Assembly: GCA_021796315.1 (NCBI GenBank)
Contig: JAJYOH010000155.1
Location: 1 to 10,831 of the forward strand
Direction: 5' to 3'
Length of the DNA: 10,831 nt
Source of the DNA: Chloroflexota bacterium
GTDB taxonomy: Bacteria; Chloroflexota; Anaerolineae; Anaerolineales; Villigracilaceae
In this document: one piece after another, positions 1-6,769 of the stretch
Numbering within the stretch: position 1 is the first letter of the stretch
Layout of the letters: each line of letters opens with the position of its first letter
Notes under the pieces: model-generated
Told to the model about the DNA's origin: nothing
What the model saw: the letters and a program-made list of their open reading frames with translations, nothing else
The model's database searches: none
Program-made: the position numbers and the translations under genes

Positions 1-2
1 TG

Positions 3-41
3 CTTTCCAGCGAGTTGCCAGACGCGGGAGTCCAGCCATGA
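3..41 (+). CDS. Possible 3' end of hypC (partial, runs off the left edge)
   Basis: The frame ending at the TGA at 39-41 is open back to the window edge and encodes 12 residues ending in [10 protein letters not shown]. Its stop overlaps the hypD start as ATGA, the usual sign of translational coupling. HypC, the small chaperone that partners HypD, is the commonest gene just upstream of hypD, so it is the natural guess. The visible residues are too few to identify the family, and the call rests on position and overlap only. Confidence 0.35.
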   Translation, partial: LSSELPDAGVQP

Positions 42-1156
42 AGTTCATAGATGAATACCGCGATGGCGCGCTGACACAAAAACTGCTTACTGAATTGAGT
101 CATATCGTCACTCGCCGCTGGATATTGATGGAAGTATGCGGCGGGCAGACTCATTCGATCATCAAAAGCGGGTTGGATCAACTCCTGCCACCGAAGATCG
201 AGCTCGTGCACGGGCCCGGTTGCCCGGTCTGCGTGACGCCGCTTGAGCAAGTGGATAAAGCTATCGCCCTTGCATCTCGTTCAGGTGTGATCTTTACATC
301 TTATGGCGACATGTTGCGCGTGCCCGGTTCGGCGCGGGACCTGTTTGCGGTTCGCGCGGCTGGAGGTGATGTTCGCATCCTTTACTCGCCTCTCGACGCG
401 CTGAAGGTGGCGCGTGAAAATCCTGAGAAGACGGTTGTCTTCTTTGGCATCGGCTTCGAGACCACTGCACCCGCAAATGCAATGGCTGTTGTGCAGGCTA
501 AGGCGCAAGGCATTCATAACTTCGCTATGCTGGTTTCCCATGTGACAGTGCCGGCGGCGATTACCGCTTTGATGGAATCACCGGATGTACAAGTCAATGG
601 ATTTTTAGCTGCCGGTCATGTTTGCACGGTGATGGGTTATTGGGAATATGAACCACTGGCGAAAAAATATCGCGTGCCGATTGTCGTGACGGGCTTCGAG
701 CCGGTTGATATTGTTCATGGCGTATTGAAATGTGTCAGACAATTGGAAGATGGCCGCGCCGAAGTTGAAAACGCGTATGCGCGCTCAGTTTTGCACGAAG
801 GCAACATTCCTGCACAGGCGATTATCAATCGAGTCTTTGAGCCGTGTGACCGTCCGTGGCGCGGTATCGGAGTCATTCCTCAAAGTGGATATAAGCTACG
901 CACAGAATTTGCTGAATATGATGCGGAGTTGCGTTTCCCCGAAATACAGTCGATCGCTACGCAGGAATCCAGTTTGTGTATCAGTGGGCTGGTGCTCCAA
1001 GGTTTGAAAAAACCTAATCTATGTCCGGCCTTTGGTAAAGAGTGCACACCAGAGACTCCCTTGGGAGCGACAATGGTTTCATCCGAGGGAGCGTGCGCCG
1101 CGTATTATCGCTACGGTCGTTACGCCATGGCGGCAAAAAATGAACTCGAAGTTTGA
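38..1156 (+). CDS. hypD: HypD, NiFe-hydrogenase maturation iron-sulfur protein
   Basis: HypD works with HypC in the cytoplasm as the scaffold on which the Fe(CN)2CO group of NiFe hydrogenases is assembled, receiving cyanide from HypE/HypF. The 372-residue product has the full family length and motifs. MEVCGGQTH carries Cys34, and HGPGCPVC carries Cys62 and Cys65, the conserved redox and iron-handling cysteines. [10 protein letters not shown] follows near residue 138. Four C-terminal cysteines (314, 329, 336, 353), including the CPAFGKEC stretch, fit the [4Fe-4S] ligands. The ATG at 38 overlaps the preceding stop (ATGA), with GGGAG at 26-30 as a plausible ribosome site. It overlaps or abuts hypE downstream, so the two are co-transcribed. 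No key residue is missing. A hydrogenase and hypA/B/F are expected elsewhere in the genome. Confidence 0.97.
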   Translation: MKFIDEYRDGALTQKLLTELSHIVTRRWILMEVCGGQTHSIIKSGLDQLLPPKIELVHGPGCPVCVTPLEQVDKAIALASRSGVIFTSYGDMLRVPGSARDLFAVRAAGGDVRILYSPLDALKVARENPEKTVVFFGIGFETTAPANAMAVVQAKAQGIHNFAMLVSHVTVPAAITALMESPDVQVNGFLAAGHVCTVMGYWEYEPLAKKYRVPIVVTGFEPVDIVHGVLKCVRQLEDGRAEVENAYARSVLHEGNIPAQAIINRVFEPCDRPWRGIGVIPQSGYKLRTEFAEYDAELRFPEIQSIATQESSLCISGLVLQGLKKPNLCPAFGKECTPETPLGATMVSSEGACAAYYRYGRYAMAAKNELEV

Positions 1157-2198
1157 TCTCATGAATTGGACCTGCCCAGTCCCCTTGCAAAATTATCCAA
1201 CCATCGTGATGGGACACGGCAGTGGCGGCAGGATGATGGCCGACCTGATCCAGCACATGTTCGCGCCAGCCTTTGAAAATGACCTGCTCAACCAGATGGG
1301 CGACTCGGCTGTGTTCAACGTTAATGGTGCGCGGCTGGCTTTCACCACTGACTCGTTCGTGGTCAGTCCGCTGTTTTTCCCTGGCGGTGATATTGGCGAA
1401 CTGGCGGTCAACGGCACGGTCAACGATTTGGCGATGAGCGGCGCGCGTCCCATGTTCCTGAGTTCCGGCTTCATCTTGGAGGAGGGGCTAGCCATGGAAA
1501 GCCTGGGCCGGATCGTCGCCTCAGTTGCGGATGCTTGTAGTGAGGCGGGAGTCCAGTTGATTACCGGCGATACAAAAGTGGTGAACAAAGGTCATGGTGA
1601 CGGTTTATATATCAACACCACAGGAATTGGCCTCGTGCCCGAAGGCGTGGGCATCTCGCCCAAGAATGCTCAACCGGGTGACGCGGTAATCGTTAGCGGC
1701 ACGATGGGAGATCATGGCATTGCCATCATGTCCGTGCGCGAGGGCCTGCAATTCGAGACTGAGATTCGCAGTGATACCGTGCCGCTGAATGGTCTGGTCA
1801 AGGCGATGCTGAATGTGACCAAAGATATTCACTGCCTGCGCGATGCCACGCGCGGCGGCTTATCTGCAGTGCTCAATGAGTTGGCGTCAGCCTCGAATGT
1901 AGGCTTTGAATTCGAAGAGAATAAGGTCCCGGTACACCGGGAAGTCAAAGCGGCTTGTGAAATGCTGGGCCTGGATCCGTTCTACATCGCCAATGAAGGC
2001 AAACTGATCGCCATCGTTCCTGAAAGTCAGGTGGAGCCTGTACTTGAAGCCATGCATGCACATCCATTCGGCAAAGAGGCTGCGCGTATTGGGTCTGTAG
2101 TCGCAGAACATCCTGGGCTGGTTGTGGCAAAGACGAGTATTGGTGGCTCACGCATGGTTGATCTGCCAGCGGGAGAATTATTGCCAAGAATTTGCTAA
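1140..2198 (+). CDS. hypE: HypE, carbamoyl-dehydratase of NiFe-hydrogenase maturation
   Basis: HypE takes the carbamoyl group that HypF places on its C-terminal cysteine, dehydrates it with ATP to a thiocyanate, and passes the cyanide to the HypC-HypD complex. The protein belongs to the PurM/AIRS-like ATP-binding fold. It shows [10 protein letters not shown] near the N-terminus, the DSAVF and [16 protein letters not shown] stretches, [14 protein letters not shown] and GDTKVV. It ends in PRIC, so the essential terminal cysteine is intact. The start is uncertain. ATG at 1140 gives 352 residues and overlaps hypD by 17 bases; ATG at 1161 gives 345 residues and lies 4 bases after the hypD stop. 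Neither has a strong ribosome site, so coupling to hypD is likely. An earlier TTG at 1032 would add a low-complexity basic leader unlike HypE and is rejected. Confidence 0.96.
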   Translation: MNSKFDLMNWTCPVPLQNYPTIVMGHGSGGRMMADLIQHMFAPAFENDLLNQMGDSAVFNVNGARLAFTTDSFVVSPLFFPGGDIGELAVNGTVNDLAMSGARPMFLSSGFILEEGLAMESLGRIVASVADACSEAGVQLITGDTKVVNKGHGDGLYINTTGIGLVPEGVGISPKNAQPGDAVIVSGTMGDHGIAIMSVREGLQFETEIRSDTVPLNGLVKAMLNVTKDIHCLRDATRGGLSAVLNELASASNVGFEFEENKVPVHREVKAACEMLGLDPFYIANEGKLIAIVPESQVEPVLEAMHAHPFGKEAARIGSVVAEHPGLVVAKTSIGGSRMVDLPAGELLPRIC

Positions 2199-2252
2199 CA
2201 ACATGCCTAAATGGTTTCTAACCAACCCTATAATTCCATGAAGATAAGCTTT

Positions 2253-2310
2253 GCGCGGTATATATCGAATATACGGGTATAAGTTCAGACCTGCACAACT
2301 TATACCGCGC
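2253..2310. repeat. Nested, mutually exclusive inverted repeats downstream of hypE
   Basis: Two perfect 10-base inverted repeats share one arm. GCGCGGTATA (2253-2262) pairs with TATACCGCGC (2301-2310), while GGTATAAGTT (2276-2285) pairs with AACTTATACC (2297-2306). The right arms overlap, so an RNA or single strand could form only one hairpin at a time. The region lies 55 bases past the hypE stop in AT-rich non-coding sequence. It could be a structured 3' end, an operator cluster or the remains of a small palindromic element. A loosely matching outer pair (GCTTTGCG at 2248-2255, CGCAAAGGC at 2378-2386) brackets it and the next palindrome. Confidence 0.6.
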
Positions 2311-2355
2311 TAATTTTGCCCAAATACGATAAACTTCTATAAATTCGCATTGTTT

Positions 2356-2369
2356 CGCCATATATGGCG
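2356..2369. repeat. 14-bp perfect palindrome CGCCATATATGGCG
   Basis: CGCCATATATGGCG reads the same on both strands. It lies in the non-coding stretch between hypE and the terminator at 2411. Such a dyad could be a binding site for a dimeric regulator, but there is no intact gene directly downstream for it to control (only a gene relic), so its role is unclear. Confidence 0.5.
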
Positions 2370-2410
2370 CTATGCTTCGCAAAGGCATACCGATAAACAA
2401 TCAATTCGCT

Positions 2411-2444
2411 TTCCCCGTACTTTTAATTAAGTGCGGGGAATTTT
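2411..2444 (+). terminator. Rho-independent terminator downstream of hypE
   Basis: A 12-bp stem (2411-2422 with 2429-2440, one G-T wobble) closes a 6-base TTAATT loop. The stem includes TTCCCCG/CGGGGAA and is followed at once by TTTT, then GCTGTTTTAT. It would end + strand transcription about 210 bases after hypE. It works poorly in the other orientation because the strongest T run is on the + side, although the stem itself also has TT and AA flanks. Confidence 0.8.
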
Positions 2445-2465
2445 GCTGTTTTATAAGTTACACAT

Positions 2466-2732
2466 CCGCACGACAGCAACGCTTACGAAAACTCATAAGC
2501 AAATTTATGGTCAAACATCTTCGGAAATAAGGACATGTGCATCGAGGAGATTCGTCAATTTTGTCAGTTACAGGATGAAGGTCAGAGCCTGATGCGCACG
2601 GCAATGAGTCAAATTAATTTGTCGGCGCGTGCTTATCACCGCATCCTCAAACTCGCGCGCACCATTGCGGATTGGCCAGCCATCGAGCTGACCGGGTTTT
2701 CAGTAGGGCACACATTTTTATACAAAAACTGA
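2466..2732 (+). pseudogene. Decayed C-terminal remnant of a ComM/YifB-type Mg-chelatase-like AAA+ protein
   Basis: The frame reading IRQFCQLQDEGQSLM followed by LSARAYHRILKLARTIAD matches the highly conserved C-terminal domain of the ComM/YifB (Mg chelatase subunit I-like) family, a helicase-like AAA+ protein tied to DNA uptake and natural transformation. Intact proteins are about 500 residues; only about 70-80 remain here. Resemblance extends in frame upstream to about 2511. A stretch reading ARQQRLRK in another frame (2467-2490) may be more of the same gene, which would imply a frameshift. In-frame stops (TAA at 2496) block a longer product. After about 2665 the match fades (expected DLAG...HLAEALQYR), ending at the stop at 2730-2732. 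The ATG at 2535 has no properly spaced ribosome site, so a functional 65-residue protein is unlikely. Confidence 0.8.
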
Positions 2733-2925
2733 TCCCAAAAGAGTGCGTTTTAGTAATCAATTACAGATTGTGGTTCTACTCTTTTTCCCAGCACAGGATA
2801 AAGCGCCACAACGAAATTATTTTTGCCGTTTTCCGATTTTTGGCACGGATTGCGCAAAAATTATGTTAGCGTTAGAGTAATTCATAAAATTCGTTTTAAC
2901 CACCGATGAACTCAAAGAATGCTGA
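2733..2925. other. Intergenic stretch, no gene seen
   Basis: This AT-rich stretch lies between the comM relic and the end of the C39-like peptidase gene. It contains a weak 5-bp hairpin TAAAA-TTCG-TTTTA near 2884-2897, too weak to call a terminator, and an imperfect dyad (ATTA...TAAT) around 2860-2882 with the tandem GTTAGC/GTTAGA. The open frames that cross it have no ribosome site or recognisable protein features. Confidence 0.5.
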
Positions 2926-3588
2926 CTATGCTCGCCCGATAACAATAATACGTCCACTGTATGCTGCTGCAAAACGTTCAAGCGACAGGCGCGCGCCAGC
3001 CTGTAGTTCAGCTCGCCGCCCCGAAGGATTGTTAACATAAAAAGCATGCGGGCGGCCATCCACACATTCCGCGCCCACCACGACCATGAGGTGCCCACCC
3101 TGCCGGGTAATGGGCAGGCGGTCATCCCCAGCCTCGTATGAAACAGAAGCGATCACCATGGATCCCTGCCGCAAAAATGCCGGGATTTCTTCCACGCTGG
3201 CTGGACGGGCTTCCGCTTTCAGACCGTTTTCTTGTGCCATTTCAGCCAGCACGCCATGTACCCAACCCACTTCCTGAATACTGCCGTCCGCGTTGTGGCG
3301 AACCAAATAGCCGCCTCGCTCCAGGCCGAGGCGCGCCCAATCCACAAGCGATCGTATCGAGCCGCCGGCAGCTTCCACGCACATTTTCAAGCAGGCTACT
3401 CCGCAGGCGCGTTCAACCCAATAGGCATATTCCTGCGGAGTTTCTGCTCCACTTTCGGCCCAATGCGGGTCTTGTATTGGATCTAATCCATGCACAAAGA
3501 TAGATTCAGCCAACTCCGGGCTGGCAACCTGGGCGAAGTAGGGAACGGAGTAAGACAGATGAATGGTTTCAAGAATCGGTTCAAGCAT
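2926..3588 (-). CDS. C39-like cysteine peptidase (papain-fold), cytoplasmic
   Basis: The product resembles the Peptidase_C39-like family, papain-fold cysteine peptidases whose best-known members cut double-glycine leader peptides. Numbered from the TTG at 3600, the likely catalytic residues are Cys66 in ERACGVACLKM, His170 in RQGGHLMVVVG and Asn191 in YVNNPSG, with Gln24 in SVPYFAQ as the candidate oxyanion residue. An unusual insert of about 40 residues separates that Gln from the Cys. There is no signal peptide, membrane segment or ABC domain, so it is probably a free cytoplasmic enzyme. ATG at 3588 (220 residues) is preferred; TTG at 3600 (224 residues) is possible and has GGAAAGA directly before it. 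It is divergent from alr across a tiny gap with a shared -10 region. The substrate is unknown; it could also be a transglutaminase-like relative. Confidence 0.75.
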   Translation of the reverse strand: MLEPILETIHLSYSVPYFAQVASPELAESIFVHGLDPIQDPHWAESGAETPQEYAYWVERACGVACLKMCVEAAGGSIRSLVDWARLGLERGGYLVRHNADGSIQEVGWVHGVLAEMAQENGLKAEARPASVEEIPAFLRQGSMVIASVSYEAGDDRLPITRQGGHLMVVVGAECVDGRPHAFYVNNPSGRRAELQAGARLSLERFAAAYSGRIIVIGRA

Positions 3589-3610
3589 AAGTACATCCAA
3601 TCTTTCCGCG

Positions 3611-3618
3611 ATTATAAT
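3611..3618. promoter_or_regulatory. Palindromic -10 element ATTATAAT between divergent genes
   Basis: ATTATAAT is self-complementary, so it gives a perfect TATAAT on the + strand (3613-3618, for alr) and on the - strand (3616-3611, for the C39-like gene). With a start point about 7 bases downstream, the alr transcript would begin near 3625, just before its ATG at 3627, and so would be leaderless. The - strand transcript would begin near 3604. No good -35 hexamer is seen in either direction, so promoter strength is uncertain. Two polymerases could not occupy it together. Confidence 0.5.
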
Positions 3619-3626
3619 TCAACAAA

Positions 3627-4724
3627 ATGGCCCAAACTTATCCCACCTGGATCGAGATCGATCTGTTGGCGATCTCCAGCAACTGCTCCCAAATTCTCCG
3701 CGATACCGGCACACCGCTGATGGCTATCGTCAAAGGCGATGCGTACGGGCACGGCGCTGTTGAAGTGAGTCGGGCAGCCATAGAAGGCGGCGCAAGTTGG
3801 CTCGGCGTGGCGCGCTTTGGGGAGGCGCGCGCCTTGCGCCAAAACGGAATCCGCGCTCCCATTCTGGTGCTGGGTATGGTTACGCCCGACGAGGTGGATG
3901 AAGCAATCGTCAGCAATGTTACATTGACTTTGCATAGTTTGGAAACGCTTCAACTTTTTTCCACTCGCGCCCGCGCCGCCCGTCAGGCTGTTCATGTTCA
4001 CCTGAAAGTGGATACAGGCATGGGACGATTGGGTGTTTTCGCCGAGGAAATTGTTTCCTTCACGCGTCAGGCGCAAGCGGCAGGCGGAATCTACATCGAC
4101 GGGATGTACAGCCATCTCGCAACAGCCGAAGATCAAAATCCAATTAACGAAAACCAATGCCAGCGCTTTGATCTGGCTGTTCGAGCAATGGAAGAATCCG
4201 GTCTGCGTCCGCGCTGGGCGCATCTTGCCAATTCAGCTGCGGCTTTTTTCCTGCCGCGAAGCCGTTATGACATGATACGGGTGGGCAATGTGGTTCTCGG
4301 ATTACGCATCCGTATTGACCAGCCACTTCCCAATTCTTATCGGCCAGTACTTATCTGGAAAGCGCAACTGGCATCCTGCCGCCTTTTACCAGCCGGTTGG
4401 ACCATAGGCTATGGCGGAAGCTACATTACTCCTCACGAAGAACTCATCGGGATCATACCAGTAGGCTATGGAGATGGTTTGCGTCGCCTGCCCGGTAACC
4501 AAATCATAATTGACGGAATCAAATGTCCGGTAGTGGGACGCTTGTGTCTCGACCAGTTGATGGTGCGGCTGCCCCGTCCTTATCGAATGGGCGAGGAAGT
4601 TGTGATCATCGGCCAGCAAGGCGATTCGTCCCTATGGGTGCACGATTTGGCCAACCTATACCAAACATCACAGGTGGATTTCACCACACTGATCCACAGG
4701 CGCGTGCCACGTATTTACGTTTGA
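3627..4724 (+). CDS. alr: Alanine racemase (PLP-dependent)
   Basis: Alanine racemase interconverts L- and D-alanine in the cytoplasm, supplying D-Ala for peptidoglycan or, in reverse, breaking down D-Ala. The 365 residues match the family length (about 360-390). The N-terminal TIM barrel carries the PLP lysine Lys36 in IVKGDAYGHG. KVDTGMGRLGV holds the conserved Arg of the barrel, and IRVGNVVLGL matches the RxGxxxYG-like phosphate-side motif, although with L in place of Y. The second catalytic residue, Tyr262 in TIGYGGSY, is followed by GIIPVGYGDGLRR at the start of the C-terminal beta domain. The C-terminus IHRRVPRIYV is typical. There is no ribosome site before ATG 3627 and a TATAAT ends 8 bases upstream, so the message may be leaderless. 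It converges on the dpp-type operon. Confidence 0.95.
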   Translation: MAQTYPTWIEIDLLAISSNCSQILRDTGTPLMAIVKGDAYGHGAVEVSRAAIEGGASWLGVARFGEARALRQNGIRAPILVLGMVTPDEVDEAIVSNVTLTLHSLETLQLFSTRARAARQAVHVHLKVDTGMGRLGVFAEEIVSFTRQAQAAGGIYIDGMYSHLATAEDQNPINENQCQRFDLAVRAMEESGLRPRWAHLANSAAAFFLPRSRYDMIRVGNVVLGLRIRIDQPLPNSYRPVLIWKAQLASCRLLPAGWTIGYGGSYITPHEELIGIIPVGYGDGLRRLPGNQIIIDGIKCPVVGRLCLDQLMVRLPRPYRMGEEVVIIGQQGDSSLWVHDLANLYQTSQVDFTTLIHRRVPRIYV

Positions 4725-4742
4725 AAACAATATTCCGCCATG

Positions 4743-4770
4743 AAAACAAACAGCCCCGCTTTGAGGCTGT
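4743..4770 (-). terminator. Terminator at the end of the dpp-type operon, shared with convergent alr
   Basis: ACAGCC (4750-4755) pairs with GGCTGT (4765-4770) around a 9-base loop. On the - strand the hairpin is followed by TTTGTTTT, a good U-rich tail, 22 bases after the dppC stop. On the + strand the flank is CGTTTCGT, so it is a weaker stop for alr, which ends 25 bases before the stem. It probably serves both convergent units, mainly the - strand one. Confidence 0.65.
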
Positions 4771-4791
4771 CGTTTCGTAAACCGATTAGGA

Positions 4792-5670
4792 TCAAGTCAT
4801 GCGCGGATCAAAGGAGTCGCGAACACCTTCACCAAGGAAGTTGTAACCCAATACCACCATGAGGATGGCAAGACCGGGGAAGGTTGTCAGCCACCAGCTA
4901 TAGAACTGGTATCGTCCTGCAGAGATCATGGCACCCCACTCGGGAGTAGGCGGTACAGCACCCAAGCCGATGAAGCTGAGCGCAGCGATGTTGAGAATGG
5001 CGCTGCCGGCATCCAGGGAAGCCTTGACTAGGATGGGTGCAAAGGTATTGGGAAGAATATGGGTAATAAGGATGCGGTTTCGCGACGCGCCGAGAGCAAT
5101 CGCCGCCGTGACATATTCGTTGTTCTTTACACTCAACACCTGGCTGCGCATCAGGCGGGCATATTCGGGCCACCAAACCAATACCATGGCGATCAGCGCA
5201 TTGATAAGACTGGGGCCCAAAACAGCGGCAATGGCCAGTGCGAGTACAATCGAGGGAAATGCCAGGGTAATATCGGCCAAACGCATGATCAAAAGATCAT
5301 ACATACCACCAATGTAACCGGCGGATGCGCCAACCAGCACTCCCATCATCACTGCGAACATGATGACCACAAAACCGATCGGCAGGGAAATACGTGCGCC
5401 ATAGATCACACGGCTGAACACGTCTCGGCCCAGTTCATCCGTACCAAACCAATACTGGGTGGAAGGAGGTTTAAGCCGGTCACCAATCGTCTGGGCGAGA
5501 GGATCGCGCATGGCAGTGAAAGGAGCAATGATCGCTGCCACGGCCCAAACCAGGATGATAATAAAGCCAAGCATGGCCATCCGGTTGCGGCGCAAAGCGC
5601 GCAGGCTGCGCCGGATGGGGCTGTCAGCATTTTGGGGTAACGAAGGTCGGGCCAAATCTGCCACAGTCAT
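4792..5670 (-). CDS. dppC: DppC-type peptide ABC transporter permease
   Basis: This is one of two inner-membrane subunits forming the channel of a dipeptide/oligopeptide (or nickel-peptide type) ABC importer. Its 292 residues fit the OppC/DppC family. The N-terminal OppC_N region has a basic stretch (residues 19-30) before the first membrane helix (about 31-51). The motif FGTDELGRDVFSRVIYGAR (75-93) is typical of DppC. Further helices lie near 97-120, 132-152, 156-170, 215-240 and 256-280. The cytoplasmic EAA loop that contacts the ATPase spans EYVTAAIALGASRNRI to ILPN (185-208). It starts 3 bases after the dppB stop, and its ribosome site AGGA is formed by the last codons of dppB, so the two are coupled. 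It is the last gene of the operon. Confidence 0.94.
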   Translation of the reverse strand: MTVADLARPSLPQNADSPIRRSLRALRRNRMAMLGFIIILVWAVAAIIAPFTAMRDPLAQTIGDRLKPPSTQYWFGTDELGRDVFSRVIYGARISLPIGFVVIMFAVMMGVLVGASAGYIGGMYDLLIMRLADITLAFPSIVLALAIAAVLGPSLINALIAMVLVWWPEYARLMRSQVLSVKNNEYVTAAIALGASRNRILITHILPNTFAPILVKASLDAGSAILNIAALSFIGLGAVPPTPEWGAMISAGRYQFYSWWLTTFPGLAILMVVLGYNFLGEGVRDSFDPRMT

Positions 5671-5673
5671 GGC

Positions 5674-6693
5674 TTATCCTGCCCGAATGCGTGGATCGAT
5701 GATGGTATAGAGCGCATCCACAAAAATATTCACCAACATATAAACGATGGCGATCAGCAAGGTTGTCCCCGTGATGGCAGGGTAATCCAGGTTGGCGGCT
5801 GCCTCCACTGCATAACGGCCAATCCCAGGCCAGGAGAAAATCGTTTCGGTCATGATGGCGCCGCTCATCAGGCCGGCAAATGCCAGACCGACCAGTGTAA
5901 CCAGCGGGATAAGCGCATTGCGCAGGGCATGTGACATGATGACCCATTTTTCCGCCAGGCCCTTGGCCCGGGCAGTACGAATGTAATCCTGCGAGAGGAC
6001 TTCCAGCATCGAAGAGCGGGTGATGCGCGCGATCAAGGCCAGGGTAAACCAGCCCAGAATGATTGAAGGCAGGATAAGGTGGCTGAGCGAACTCCACAAA
6101 GCCGGCATGTTGCCCGTCAACAGTGAGTCGAAAACAAACAGGCCGGTGATCGAATGCGGAGCGCCAATGCGGGAATTTATCCGGCCGGGTCCCGGGGCCC
6201 AACCCAGTTTGTAATAAAAGACGAATAAGATCAGCAGCCCGGACCAGAATGGCGGCATGGAAGCACCCAGCAGGGAAATGACCCGGGTAAAATGGTCCAC
6301 AAAACTACCGGTTTTTGTGGCAGAAATGATCCCCAATGGCAGGCCGAGCAGGATGGCAAAAATAAAAGAACCGATGGAAAGTTCTAGGGTGGCGGGCAGA
6401 AAGTTTTTCAAGTCTGATGCAACCGGGTTTTTGGTCTTAAAGGATGTACCCAGGTCACCTTTCAGCAGGTTCTCCAAATAAATCAAGTACTGCTCCGGCA
6501 ATGGTTTGTCCAGCCCCCATTTTTCAGTGGCAGCCTTGACCGCCTCAGGATCATCCATCGATCGTTCAGTCAAAATGACTGCCAGGGGGTTTGCTGGCAC
6601 GATATGCGTCACCACAAAAAGGAGTAGGGTGATGCCAATAACCATTGGGATCATGAGTAGCAGACGTCGGGTGAGATGTTGGATGAGACTCAT
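5674..6693 (-). CDS. dppB: DppB-type peptide ABC transporter permease
   Basis: This is the partner inner-membrane subunit of the peptide importer. The 339 residues have the family's usual form: helix 1 at about 10-30 in RRLLLMIPMVIGITLLLF, a long periplasmic segment including GLDKPLPEQYLIYLENLLKGDLGTSF (59-85), then helices near 101-125, 138-162, 203-222, 258-285 and 307-330. The EAA loop reads DYIRTARAKGLAEKW...LRNALIP (236-263), and the C-terminus IIDPRIRAG is characteristic. GGAGGT (6706-6711) is the ribosome site, 12 bases before ATG 6693, rather far. A terminator-like hairpin lies in the 76-base gap upstream, so its level is probably below that of the binding protein. Confidence 0.95.
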   Translation of the reverse strand: MSLIQHLTRRLLLMIPMVIGITLLLFVVTHIVPANPLAVILTERSMDDPEAVKAATEKWGLDKPLPEQYLIYLENLLKGDLGTSFKTKNPVASDLKNFLPATLELSIGSFIFAILLGLPLGIISATKTGSFVDHFTRVISLLGASMPPFWSGLLILFVFYYKLGWAPGPGRINSRIGAPHSITGLFVFDSLLTGNMPALWSSLSHLILPSIILGWFTLALIARITRSSMLEVLSQDYIRTARAKGLAEKWVIMSHALRNALIPLVTLVGLAFAGLMSGAIMTETIFSWPGIGRYAVEAAANLDYPAITGTTLLIAIVYMLVNIFVDALYTIIDPRIRAG

Positions 6694-6716
6694 CTGTTTC
6701 TATCGACCTCCAACCG

Positions 6717-6751
6717 AAAAAAAGTAGAGGCGGGTTAGGCCCCGCCTCTAC
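6717..6751 (-). terminator. Strong intra-operon terminator/attenuator between binding protein and permeases
   Basis: A perfect 11-bp GC-rich stem, GTAGAGGCGGG (6724-6734) with CCCGCCTCTAC (6741-6751), closes a 6-base loop. On the - strand it is followed by seven Ts (complement of the A run 6717-6723), the classic rho-independent form. It begins 18 bases past the binding-protein stop and ends 23 bases before the dppB start. Partial readthrough would give much more binding protein than permease, as is common for such importers; the hairpin may also protect the mRNA 3' end. Confidence 0.88.
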
Positions 6752-6769
6752 CGGTTACCGGTATTCGAA

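Noticed and set aside
1032..1139. Longer hypE start at TTG 1032
   Set aside because: It adds 36 basic, Trp/Arg-rich residues that are the out-of-frame reading of the conserved HypD C-terminus; HypE proteins begin close to the NWTCP/MGHGSGG region.
2188..2882. Integron attC-like ends (CTAACAA after hypE; GCGTTAGA near 2870)
   Set aside because: The two short matches are about 670 bases apart, do not form the required folded pair of simple and core sites, and GTTAGCG/GTTAGAG do not fit the GTTRRRY core. Probably chance.
2896..2920. AACCACCGATGAACTC, similar to a dispersed intergenic repeat motif I recall from other genomes
   Set aside because: Only one copy is visible in the window and no tandem units follow, so it cannot be supported as a repeat here.
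5059..5640. 193-residue + strand open frame
   Set aside because: It is fully antisense to dppC, with a His/Gln/Asn-rich composition typical of a shadow frame.
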